From the NCBI GenBank assembly GCA_963920765.1, contig OY987242.1:5234789-5298788 (forward strand): a stretch of DNA of 64,000 nt, given 5' to 3'. This DNA is from Ulota crispa. Taxonomy: Eukaryota > Streptophyta > Bryopsida > Orthotrichales > Orthotrichaceae. The notes under the pieces are model-generated. The model saw only the letters and a program-made list of their open reading frames with translations. It made no database searches and was not told where the DNA came from. This document shows, piece after piece, positions 48,776 to 59,641 of the stretch. A program made the position numbers and the translations under genes. How positions within the stretch are numbered: the stretch's first letter is position 1; each line of letters begins with the position of its first letter.

Positions 48776-48996
48776 TGTCACGGACATATAACAAAAACTT
48801 GTAACACTATCTAGAAATTTGTAGAAGCTTGTAGAACTTTTTGGAAGCTTGTAGAGCTTTCTAGAAGTTTGTAGAAGCTTCAAAAATTTCTCAAAGAATA
48901 TAGAAGTTACTTAGGAAACAACTCATAAATAGGTGGAAGCTTTTTAAGAAGCTTTTGAGATATAAATAGTTTGCACAAAAAGTTAGAGTATTCCGG
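48776..48996 (+). repeat. 3' LTR of chromovirus 2, first part
   Basis: It matches the first half of the 5' LTR and is interrupted after ATTCCGG. The second half continues at 51212-51460 with CCGGAAACCTC. Confidence 0.88.
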
Positions 48997-51211
48997 TATT
49001 GAGTTAAGAGAAATGCGCATTGGAAACACGCAGGGTGTCTCATTGCGATTATGCGTCGCTGACTAAGAATCATTGTTGGTCTTGATCTCCACTCTTGAGA
49101 TCTTCAGTCTTCAATTTTCCGTTGGCATATTTTGTGGCTGACACTAGGGGTATAAAGATCAAGGTAGGAATAAAAGCCCATTAGATACGGGACGGATAGA
49201 TCGGAACAGCAGATACGAGTTGTCGTCTATATGACAGAATTCTAAAATCAAATTCACGATCTACTGGCCAAAACTTCAGATCGTGAGAACAGAGCAAGTC
49301 TCGACCATGTGGGTGATCAATCCCACTTCGTCACCTCGACATTAAATGAGATTAAGTTTGATTTAATCCAAACTGTCCGCAACAACGTTTATAAAATAGA
49401 ATAGAAATAAATTGACAGATGAGCCTCTAAAACCAGCTAGGAATAACAAAGCCACATCCCACACATACATAAAAAACAAACCCAAAACATTCCTTTTGAA
49501 GTCTTCATATCTTCAGATATTTAAATCTTCATATCTTCAGATTTGCAAGTCTTCATGTCTTCAAGTCTTCATATCTTCAAGTCTTCATGTCTTCAACTCT
49601 TCATGATTTAATAAAAACAATGAGAAAAATCACAAATAACAAGTCCTAGAAAGGCTGCAACCTTCTATCTAATGCCACAGATGTTTTAAAGATCCAAATG
49701 CTAAATGTAATAGCAATTTGAAAAGTTCTTTTAACCTTCTAACATCCTTTCAAATTTCAATTCAATTTAAGCTACTATCCAAAAGTTATGTGGATTCAAA
49801 ATAGAGACTTTTTTTCCTTCTTGCAAACTAAACACTGCCTCTATAAACCTCTATAATTTTTGTTTTACACATCATCCATATAAATATGATATTAATTTGA
49901 AAAGATGATATTATTGGCTACAACTTCAAAAAATTCCACTTCAAATTAAAATTCCGTCTACAAGTTCTAGTCAATCAAAGTGTAAGTCTCAATTTTTTTA
50001 GAAAGCACCCAAACCCTCAATATCTACACACTTAGAACTTTTTCAATTAGACTCCAAATAGAATGATTAAAAATAATTTGGAAAGCTATGACAATAAGCT
50101 ATCATTCCTAAAATTTTGAGAAGAAAATTTTGTACCGTATAAAAGTTGTAGCTCTTCAAAGTTTTGGCCTTCTCCCAACAAAAAGGCGGCCGCCTTCAAT
50201 CCTTTACACCTCCATAACTTTTTCCTCCAAGCTTTAAATCTTGAGTTTAAAGACTTTCTAAAAAGCTGAGACTAAGATAAACACTCATCTTAAATCTTGT
50301 TGCAAAATGATATACAAATCATAAGCTATGGCTTGTCAAAGTCTCAGCTTTTTTTCATAATTTGGCTTTTTAACTCTAAAATTCACACACTCATAACTTT
50401 TGCATCAAAATTCTAAATCAAAATTGATAAACTCATTTTACAAAGGTAATTAAACAAAAAATTATTTCTTCAAATTTCAATTCAAAATCATATATACACA
50501 GAAAGTTCCCTCACCTCAAAGTTTCAGGATTTCTTCCTTCTTCTCACCAACACTCATACACTAACTTTCAATATACTAAGAAATCTCTCCTCCTTAATTT
50601 TGGCTTTATCTAAGGTAGGGAGGAGGGGCACATCAACCCATGCTCCTCTCCATCCTAATCCCACCATATATGGCAAATTCCTTTTTTTTTCACACTTTTT
50701 CCATTCATTTATAAATCCTAAGTAATTTTTATTCAAACAAAGACAAAATGTATGAGCCTTCCAAATCATCTAAATAAACATATAAAAATGATTAAATTAC
50801 AAAATAAACACCACTATAAAAGCAGCCACGTGTTTTTGCGAGCATATAATAGCATCAAACGCTTGTCTTTAGTTGCCAAATCGTGGACTTGGTTGGCTAG
50901 AAAAGCGGTCATCTTTGGCCGCCTGCTGATCCGAGTTTGAACCCCATTGGATTCGTCGAGAGGTAATGGCGGCCTACGGTTTGGCAACTAGTAAAGCAAG
51001 AAATTGGCTTAGTCAACCCGCTATCTATCTCCATGAGCTATGCATGTGACAAAACGGCGCAGCGCACTGGAATCTATGGCCGCTATACTGTCACTAAACT
51101 GTGGTTCTCACCACGACCACCATTTTTGCCCCGATTATTGATTTATTGAAATCAACACAAAAATAAATAAATAACGAGTATCTACATGATGGAGGGATCT
51201 CCGTCAGGACA
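48997..51211. mobile_element. unclassified 2.2 kb insertion in the 3' LTR
   Basis: It lies between CCGG (48993-48996) and CCGG (51212-51215). The intact 5' LTR has a single CTGG at that place, so CCGG is the target duplication. There is no inverted repeat and no long frame. Read on the minus strand it begins TGTCCTGACGGAGATCC and ends ACTCAATA, which recalls an LTR (TG start) with a damaged end; a solo LTR is one possibility. Confidence 0.7.
49500..49605. repeat. tandem repeat, unit about CTTCATATCTTCAAGT
   Basis: Six to seven imperfect copies of a 15-17 bp unit inside the 48997-51211 insertion. Confidence 0.8.
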
Positions 51212-51460
51212 CCGGAAACCTCTACTAGAAGTTGCTAGAAGGTTTTATACTTAGAAGTATATATAGAGGTCTAGATTGAGAAGTTCCTCAGTCTTGACAA
51301 CGCAATTCTTGGAGTTTATAGCTCATCTCTTTGGCGTTATTCTTGTACTCTCTTGACTTATCAATTCTAGTCTCATTTCTTATACATCTTGTCATACACT
51401 CTACCTCTTATTGTTTTGAAAATAAATCTTGTATGTTTTGTGTTTGATATGTCTATAACA
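51212..51460 (+). repeat. 3' LTR of chromovirus 2, second part
   Basis: Continues the LTR (GAAACCTCTACTAGAAGTTG ... GTCTATAACA) and is followed at once by the TAGTG target duplicate. Confidence 0.88.
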
Positions 51461-51465
51461 TAGTG

Positions 51466-52869
51466 TTATACATCCTAAATTATATTCACTCTTTAGTTGT
51501 TATGGCCATCTTTTTGCATTCAATCGGTACTATTTTAGATTTTTCAACCCTCTGGCCACATACCACTCCAAATTGGCATGGTTATTGTCTTAAGCTCTTC
51601 ATTTCCCAATTCCGTAAACATGTTCTTTTTGGCTAATCACCAAATTCATTGCCATTTTTTTTGTACATAGGAAAAAATGGTTGAATCGACCACAAAGTGG
51701 TCGAGCAGTTGATAACCTCTAAACGTCCATAAGGTCGTTTATTGTCTTTTTACTTTGAAGAGAGATTATGTAGCCCAAAGAGAAGCTATTTTTCATCTGA
51801 TTGTTTATAGAAGTGATCATAAACACATAGTGTATCATGGAAGGCAAAAAAAATTCATCAAATACACCTATATTTTTAAATGCCCTAAGTTGTGAGAAAA
51901 TTCAAAATCATGGTGTTAGGTCCCAAGCTGCCTTTATTGCAATTTTCATGGAATCAACAAGCACTTTTGACTTTCGTAATTTTTTGAAACAACATTATTG
52001 ATATCCATCTGCAAAAACACTATTGAAAACACTATTGAAGCTACAATTGGGTAAACCATGGTGACCTATAGAGTAATATTCCATAAATGGCCAAAGCTTT
52101 TTTGGGGTTTCTTAAAAAACAATTGTAAGCAAAAAAAAATACCAAGTATTTGATAAACTGGATAGTTTTAATGAATATTTTCTTAAAGAATAGGATACAG
52201 ATCATTTAAATGAAGAGATTGCAACTATGTTACCTACAACGTTGAAAGATTAAAACATTTGATTATAAAGGGATTGGAAATTTGAAAGTATATTGGAGCC
52301 TTTCATTAATTTATCTCCATGTCAAACTCAAAATTGTGGTTGTGTAAATACATGAGGGTAAAAAGGGTATCATGTACAACTAAATGCATTTTACATTATA
52401 TCAAAACTTATTCAATAAATTTTCTAAAAATGAATTTAAGAGGGGCATTTCTCTTCTAAAATTACACGTGCATTTAACATGCTACAATTTCAATGCATTT
52501 GTCATGCAAAAATCACACAATATCTCTTTTCCTAACAAATCAAGTCAAAAGCAATAATGTTGTATGAATTTCAAAGGTTGAGATAATATGCACCACCAGA
52601 GATCATGTTCATGGAAACCACCTCACAATGAAATGTTTAGGTGGGTTTTTTGTACATTTGACCATGTAATCTTAAAGATAAATTGATTTTGTGTTATGTT
52701 GATTGGTAAAATTATAACATTCAAAGATGGAGTTCTTTCACATTTTTTCCATTGCCAAATGGAGAAAACTTGATTTTAGAGGCCTCTAATTCCTAACTAA
52801 GGTTCACATTCATTTCCAAAGTGCTCTTTAGGAGCTTCATGGTGTGGTTCATTTGGCTTGACAAGTACA
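51466..52869. other. intergenic DNA with a degenerate TTAA-element body
   Basis: No gene. From about 52090 to 52450 the order of blocks (GTTGAAAGATTAAAACATTTG, TCAAACTCAAAATTG, TCATGTACAACTAAATGCA) follows that of 42038-42686, so an old subfamily B copy is likely. Clear ends are missing; AACCTCTAAACGTCC at about 51714 may be an eroded terminus. Confidence 0.4.
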
Positions 52870-53767
52870 TTAACCCCTAAAGGACCAAAGAGCCCAATAT
52901 GGTCAAATGGGGTTCTTGGAGGTGTAAAAGTAGACAAAAAAGACATTGCATGCTCAAGTTTTGATCTGCCACTCAAGTCCAAATGGCTGGGGTTTCCAGG
53001 TTTTTCCCCCTTCTAAGGGGTTTTTTCATGTATTTGCACTATCATAGTACACGACATCTCTAGACGAACCGGTTTTTTCCCCACAAGGGGCTTTATCAAG
53101 TCTAAATGGAGCTAAAAGTCCAACAAAACTTTTAGATTGGCTTGTTGTTCCTTGAAGCCTCTAGATTTTGCACCCAAACATTTAAATTTACTATTTTTAA
53201 TACTATAACTATTAGTGGGAGTGTATGTAGGCATTGTACATTGCATTGTGGATGAAGGAATTTTGGATGGGATGGGTTGGAAGCCCACACTCCCATGTAT
53301 AGGGGAGAAGGTTGGTGATGTGTCTTTTTTTTTCTCTCGATTGGGCAAGGTTTTTGTAGCTCTAAAGTAGTGAGCTAACTAGATCCACTTACTTTGAATG
53401 ACCATAAATTTTGGAATTTTTCCCATTTGAGGAGTTTTTTTTCCATCAAGTATAGCCAGACACGGTCTCATGGGATCAAACATTAGGTAATTTTGTTTTT
53501 TGGGAAAAAGTCACATCAAAGTCCAAAATCCATATTGTGAACTGCTATCTAAATTAACAAATATGAGATTCTCTACTATGGGGATTTTGCAGATTTACTT
53601 GGATTTGAAATCAGACTAGCCTTAAACTTTTGGTTTATAGTTGGATATAGAATGACCAGTTTGGATTGTGTGAATACTTGTCCAACTTCCTAAAAATTGA
53701 GGGAACGTGTTGAAGATTCCATATTAGAGGTATGCTAAATTTTCTTAGCAAGATGCTTAGGGGTTAA
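52870..53767 (+). mobile_element. TTAA-target MITE-like element, subfamily C
   Basis: It starts TTAACCCCTAAAGGACC and ends GATGCTTAGGGGTTAA. The body is matched in inverted orientation by 53870-54653, only 102 bp away. 898 bp, no transposase. The minus-strand frames at 52797 and 53112 lie in or across it and are not genes. Confidence 0.82.
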
Positions 53768-53869
53768 ACAATTGAGGAGAAATCCAATCATTCAAAATAG
53801 TAATGAGTTGTCCATGGATGGCAACTCCCCATTTGGAGCTAGCCATTTGAAGAAATATTCACATGTACC

Positions 53870-54653
53870 TTAACCCCTAAGCGTCTAGCTAAGAAAATTT
53901 AGCATACCTCCAACATGAAACCTTCAACACATTTCCCTAGTTTTTGGAAAGTTGAATTAGTAATCACATAATCCAAACCGGTCATTCTATACCCAACTAT
54001 AAATCAAATGTTTTAAACCAATTTGATTTCAAATCCAAGTAAATTTGCAAAATCCCCACCATTGAGAATCTCATGTTTTCCAATTTGGGCAACAATTCAA
54101 AATATGGATTTTGGACTTTCATTTAATATTTTCTCAGAAAAAAGATTTACCTAATGATTGATCCCATAAGATTGTGTCTTGCTATACTTGATGGGGAAAA
54201 AAACTCCACAAATGGAAAAAAACTCCAAAAGATATGGTCACTCAAAGTAGCTAGATTCCACTAGCTTCTTAATTTGGAGATACAAAAACCTTGCCCAAAT
54301 CAAGGGAAAAAAAGTGACACATCACCAAACTTCTCCTTTGTACAATATGAGACATGAGAGCACCCATCCCATCCGCTCTCTAAGCTGCTCCCTAACTCCC
54401 TTTGTTTGCCTAAAGGCATACTTCTCCTAATTGTTGAAAAAATAAAATGTTTTCCATATTCCATGTAGAATCTAGAGCAAAGGAGGCGCTTCAAGGAACA
54501 ACAAGCCAATCAGAACTTTTTCTTGAACTAACAACTCCATTTGAACTTTAGTGGCAAACCAAAATTTGAGCTAAAAATACCTTTTTTGTATACTTCCACA
54601 CCTCCAAGCACCCCCTTTGGCCATATTGGGCTCTTTAGTCCTTGAGGGGTTAA
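53870..54653 (-). mobile_element. TTAA-target MITE-like element, subfamily C, inverted partner
   Basis: It starts TTAACCCCTAAGCGTC and ends AGTCCTTGAGGGGTTAA. Internal blocks (GCTAAATTTTCTTAGC or complement, CCAATATGG...GGGCTCTTT) mirror 52870-53767. 784 bp. Confidence 0.82.
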
Positions 54654-54914
54654 AGTGAGAGTTAACATAGAACTAGCATCTAAAATTGAGTAGACTCCTA
54701 TCTTCTTTGTTATGAACGTTGGATAAATAATTTGTAATTATCAGCTACTATTGCTCAGAGTACTTTCATATTTTATTAATAGACATTCCACTATTAAGTA
54801 CGTTGAAGGTTGTTAATCTCGTATTTTATTTTACTATCAGGGGCTTTTTCATTTCCGGAGTGCGTCTTATGGACAAAATACCTCCTTGCTTAAAATCCTA
54901 AACAGATATAATTA

Positions 54915-55171
54915 CAATTAACGCGTTATTTGTTAAATTGGGACAAAGTTTACATTTTGGGACTTTAGAAGGTTTCAAGAGGCCTCCTGAAATTGAGCTC
55001 AACATTTTTTTTTGGTACACGTGAGAGGAGGAATTTGTGAGGGAATAAATCTTAGTGGCTCAAACTAAATCTGATACCTTTGAATCTGGTCTAAGGTGAC
55101 TTTTTGGGTTTAAGGTGGAGTACAAAATGGTACCTCCGTTTGTTCCAATTTAACAAATAACGCGTTAATTG
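54915..55171. mobile_element. small foldback MITE, CAATTAACGCG termini
   Basis: The left end CAATTAACGCGTTATTTG followed by TTAAATTGG and the right end are inverted repeats of about 33 bp. 257 bp, non-coding. TTAA stands next to CGCG at both ends, so the target could be TTAA or TA. Confidence 0.65.
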
Positions 55172-55179
55172 CTTTCATT

Positions 55180-56120
55180 TTCCAAATTCTTTTGGTTGAT
55201 GTTTAGCTGATCCAACTAGTACATGATCAAAAGTTCAAAATTTAGAAGATTTTGATTAACTTTAGATTTTTGTCAACACCAAAATGTGGTGCCTCATGCA
55301 TGAAGAGAGAAATAGATGGTAGTGGAAATGTATAGCAAATGGACCAATATCTAAACAAATCCCCTTGGCAACCTTATGCCTTTCTTGGTGAGCTCTAAAA
55401 TTTTAGTAGTATGCAAAAAAAATCCCTCCTAACCTAGATGAAGTTTAAAACATCATTCAAATATGAAATGTATATGCTATAAGAGATTCAAAATAGTCAA
55501 TCAATTTTCTAAATCCACGCTCTAATTTCAATGTTAAGTTGTTGAATATTTCTACAACATATGCCAAATATTCTTCATTAGGAATATATGTTTCATTTGC
55601 ATTTGTTAAGGCATCATTTTGGTTACATCCTAAAATTTGGAAAGGCAATAGTGTCACATGTGATTCTCAAAATCAGCTCAAGTTCTTAAAAACACTATCA
55701 GTAGTGCTTAGATTCTAGTTTAGCATTGATTATAACTCCTTATGGATTATCCAAAGTTAAAAAGGAATGATCCAAAAACTGCTTTGGTCAACAAAACATT
55801 GAAAAGTATTTACAAAAGAAAAAGAGATACATGCAAAACATGGAGAGATCTCCAAATATTCAAGGATATAGAAAGTCTACAATCACATGAACAATTTACA
55901 AGATTAAATTCCTCATACTAGTACTTCCGTATAATTATAACAATGATTTGAGAAAAAGCTTTTTTGGGAAATTTTTGAGAATTGCTTTTGATTGAAGTTT
56001 TGCTTAGCCACATTTGTGAGGAGAGCTCGGAGCATGTCCAATCGGTAACCATCGATAGTATCATGAAACACTTGAGCCCCCACTTGAGCATTGTCTGCCA
56101 TTTATTACACCAGCGTCGCC
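55180..56120 (+). promoter_or_regulatory. 5' flank of the B3 gene (parent of the duplicate at 26.9 kb)
   Basis: This stretch is the unoccupied counterpart of 26890-29323. It lacks both TTAA elements. The part shared with the copy near the start codon (CACATTTGTGAGGAGAGCTC, CTTGAGCATTGTCTGCC) is the most conserved. It probably contains the B3 promoter and 5' UTR. No specific motif assigned. Confidence 0.5.
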
Positions 56121-57296
56121 ATGGCCATGGCCAAGCTTGGTCGAATCACTTCCTCCGCTGTCGCAGCGCAGCTCACATTTCCAGACACTTCTCTCACTTC
56201 CAAAAAGGTGCGTTGCAGGGGATGCGCTACAATGCAGAAAACTATGGAGGATTTCTGGAGGAGGAGCACCGGCAACAACTACAGCAACATTAAATACAAC
56301 AACAACAAAGGGAAGCTCATCGCAAAGCCCTTCCCTGGAAGTTCAGCTCTCGTTCAAAAGCATTCACTTCCGAGCAGCTCCAAATCACGACGCAAGCGAA
56401 ACAGAACTCGCCAAGACTCCGATGAAGAAGAAGAAACTCCACCGACAGGATCGATTAAAAGGGCCAGCTTCACCAAAGTCATCACTGGCAAGACTGCACA
56501 TCATTCTGCTTACAGCTGCAGACTGGTAAACTCTACAAACTTGTGCTTTTGCATTTCCTTTTTCTTTTTCAAGTGGACAGAACTAAGGCTTGCATTTCAG
56601 AAAGAGATAGAGTAAGTCTAGTGAGTTTGTGTGCAGACTTTGCCACGGAAGATTTGTGAAGAGCACAACATCCAGAAGCACGTGACGATGACGGACTCGA
56701 CGGGGCACAGGCGGTGGCCCATGCGGTTTCAAGAGCGTCGGGCGTCAACGGGCTTTATCATCAGCAACGGATGGCGAGAGTTTTCCTACGACCATAGCTT
56801 GAGAATTGGCGATGTGCTCGTGTTCACTGTTCTGTCGTCCTCGCATTTTCGTGTCGGATTTAAGGACAGGTCGGGAAGAAAGCGTGTGATGCGTCCAACA
56901 CGTGACGGAGACGGGTATCCTTGGAAAAGCAACAGCTATAGATTTGACTGCGTGTCTTGGCAACAGAGGCGCCGCACTCACCACTCCAAACAACGCGAAC
57001 GCGAAGAGAACGTCGCCGTTTCCGCATCACCACCGAACGAGGGAACCGTCCCGGGAACCGTGTCGATTCGAAACCACCCGGAGGAGCGGAATCCTGCAGC
57101 AGGGAACAATTTGCAGAGCTTGCAGAGCTTGCAGAGCTTGCAGAGCAAGCAAGAGCGCTCCTCTGTAGAAGATCGGCAGAAGCGTGCCCTGAAAAAGAGG
57201 AAACAGATCGTGACGCTCTCGATCAAGCTGCGCATTACTCTTCCGGAAAGGGTGAGTGCTCTTGAAGAAGAAAAAGAGCAGGGCTTCTGCCAGTGA
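56121..57296 (+). CDS. B3-domain DNA-binding protein (REM-like)
   Basis: A probable nuclear transcription factor. Two exons, 56121-56525 and 56637-57296, joined in frame (CTG|GTAAAC donor, GTGCAG acceptor); 1065 nt, about 354 aa. The B3 fold starts near residue 118 in exon 1 (RASFTKVITGKTAHHSAYSC) and continues in exon 2 with RLTLPRKICEEHNIQKHVTM, GWREFSYDHSLRIGDVLVF and FRVGFKD; the intron lies within the domain. Residues before it are basic (KSRRKRNRTRQDSDEEEE), a likely nuclear localisation signal. A QSLQSLQSLQS tract (about residues 292-302) comes from a 9 bp repeat at 57110-57145. The start is the first of two adjacent ATGs (56121 and 56127). REM versus another B3 class cannot be settled by eye. 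Its exon 1 is duplicated as a pseudogene at 29.3 kb. Confidence 0.88.
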
Positions 57297-57803
57297 AAGT
57301 CGGTGGACAACAGCATCTGATCAGCTTTCAAGTTGCTAACTAAAGGTTTTACTCACTCACTCAGGATCGACGATTCTAGACGCGTATTCAAATCTTTGAC
57401 AGTGACGGTGAGGTTTAGAAGTGAGTGAGAGAATGTTCTGTTAATAAGGCCGGTGACGAATTTCTTACTCTTACAAAATCTCCTGAAATGCATGTTACTG
57501 AAAAGACTTTCTTCTATGGAACATGCACTGAACTGAATGTCACCCAGTAAGCTTAAGCTTAAGCAGCAGTCGATGATTAATATGGCGAACGATGCGTTTG
57601 GGGTTGTTTAATATACTTAGGTGTACACGTGCAATATCCTTGGCTTCAGTTTCATCCAAGTTGCAAGTTTCATAGTATATACAAGTTCGCGTTGTGGCAG
57701 TAGCTTGATCAAGACAGAAATACCAACATTTAGTTTGTCCGTATCAGTGGGGTTCACTCGTCTGTGTTGTGTTGTTTCTGCAAGTGGAATCATAGAAAAA
57801 CGT
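57297..57803. other. 3' flank of the B3 gene
   Basis: Probable 3' UTR and downstream DNA. No AATAAA is obvious; no other gene is supported. Confidence 0.4.
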
Positions 57804-57942
57804 TAAGGTAAGGTACTTCCATTCCAGACCATCTACCCAATGCTGTCCGTTACTATGTACCAAAGGTGGTCATTTCAGTGACTAGCTTAGGTACATAGTG
57901 ACGGTATTGATTAGATGGTTGGGAATGGGTATACTTACCTTA
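57804..57942. repeat. small foldback repeat
   Basis: TAAGGTAAGGTACTTCCATTCC ... TTACTATGTACC is repeated inverted as GGTACATAGTGACGG ... GGGTATACTTACCTTA. Arms are about 55 bp with a short loop. Probably a MITE. Confidence 0.75.
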
Positions 57943-57962
57943 TCAGGAGGTATATAGGTAGG

Positions 57963-58588
57963 TAGTTTACCCTATTATCATTCCGCCCCTATTATCATTC
58001 TGTCCCTATTATCACTGCACTATTTTTAAAACTTCATATATTTTAGGGGTTTAGTTTCAAATCCAAGTTTACAAGTGTTCCAAGAGAGGTCTTAGAGTCC
58101 TTTACTATTAGTGCAATTTTTTTTCCACATAACCAAAATTTGCAAAAATATAGTGTATTAGCTATGAAGACCTTAGTTAGACATACCATAAATTGCCTCA
58201 ACTCCTTAGCTATAGCAATGTCAATTGCAAAATACCAAAAACAAATGAAATATGTCAACTAAGTTAGCACTTACGGATGACCATAGAGGCCAAGGGAAGG
58301 AAGAAGTCCAAAGATAAAAATGACAAAATATGATCATGTGTGACAATGAAAACCTCTAAGGAAGTGATAATAGGGCAATTTCAAATTTGTGCATAACCTT
58401 GGCCTTACCTCATTGATACCTTGATAACTAACTCATACTTCATTCATTTAGGAATTTGGAACTTGATTCAGAACTTTGACTTGATTATCTTTTAGAGGAT
58501 ATTAGATTCATGACTTTTGGTATATTATAGAATTTTTTTAATTAACATTTGAACCAAGGCCCAATGATAATAGGATAAGGTAAACTGT
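57963..58588. mobile_element. TIR element with CCTATTATCATT repeats
   Basis: The left end TAGTTTACCCTATTATCATT is mirrored by AATGATAATAGGATAAGG-TAAACTG at the right end. The left end carries three tandem CCTATTATCA units. About 626 bp, non-coding; the minus frame at 58043 is internal. Confidence 0.55.
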
Positions 58589-59641
58589 CCCTCAACAATT
58601 TCAAAAAACTCAAAAGTTTCAAAAGATTCATTTTTAAAGTTTCAAAAATTGGTTTGGCTAAAGCAATTGCGAACTAAGTTACACTTATTTTTTTTGCAAA
58701 ATTTATGCAAATATATGGCAATAGTAATTTTATTGAAAGGTGAACGATTTAGCCAACAACGACGGTGTGTGCAAACATCTCCGTGGCGAGCAACAAACGC
58801 TTCGGATTTTTACCCATTTTGTTATTCTTTTCCTTTTTTTAGAATATGCAATTGTTTATGAATTTGGAGAGAATTGGAAAAAAAGCTTGATTGGGATGTC
58901 CTCATAAAAAACCCTTGCCATGTACAATTACAATTTCATCCATGTTGCATTGGACCATGGAGGTTGTCACTTTTTCATCTAAAGCATTATTTATCATTGG
59001 CATTTGCAAGAATAGAGTGAGAATCTTTGGATCAAAATTTATTAGTATGAATTCTTGCAATTGGTTGGAATTTCTATTAGAAAGCATTAGGTAATTGTCT
59101 ATCACGGGAAATTTGAAATTCTCTATTAACAAAAAAAAATGAAATTTGGTAACAGAGAACAAGGGAAGGAGAGGAAAAGGCAACTAAAGGGAGGGTGAAA
59201 AGTTAAAGGAAATTGAGGGGGAGGGAAATGAAGGGTGAAAACTAAAAAGTCATTGATAATTAAGAGAAAGATGGCTCAAAGAATGTGCAAGGTGTACTTG
59301 AATGTATTTTGCAAATCAACTTTATTCTAATTCCAATTTATAAAACAAAGAAGGTACCAACTATTGACTCTAAAATGCAAAGGAGGAGATTTTGCATAGA
59401 GAGAAGCTACCTTGAAGAAGTTTGCTTAGGTAGTTTACTCAAAAACCCTACCATAGGTAGAGGGAGACAGCCTTATGGTTACTTGGTATTTGGAAGATCA
59501 TCACATTACCTTAAATTGATCCCTTCAAAAAATCCACCATACTTGCATTTCTCCTTAGCCAATGGAAAAGGATTCAATTCAATCTTGCATTAGGCGTCAA
59601 GTTGTTATTATAACAGCTATATATGCTATATGCAATGAAGG
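58589..59641. other. AT-rich intergenic DNA, no gene seen
   Basis: Several short frames (58649, 58891, 58902 minus, 59285) without recognisable similarity. Confidence 0.4.

Larger units (their letters stand above)
42960..51460 (+). mobile_element. Ty3/gypsy chromovirus 2, fungal-like, with a nested insertion
   Basis: LTRs start TGTCACGGACA and end ...TAACA: 42960-43399 on the left, 48776-48996 plus 51212-51460 on the right, where the LTR is split. The element is flanked by perfect TAGTG direct repeats (42955-42959, 51461-51465). A purine tract (AAGGGGAGGTGA) precedes the 3' LTR. Gag, protease, RT, RNase H, integrase and chromodomain lie in chromovirus order. The gag (VGFIGSLLSNSAFAWFAPF, IYAAEFQQLTCNL) and RT (PFGPIYNLSQNKLLALQEY) wording is what I associate with fungal elements and with Tcn1-like chromoviruses of non-seed plants. 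Inactive through stops. Confidence 0.92.
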
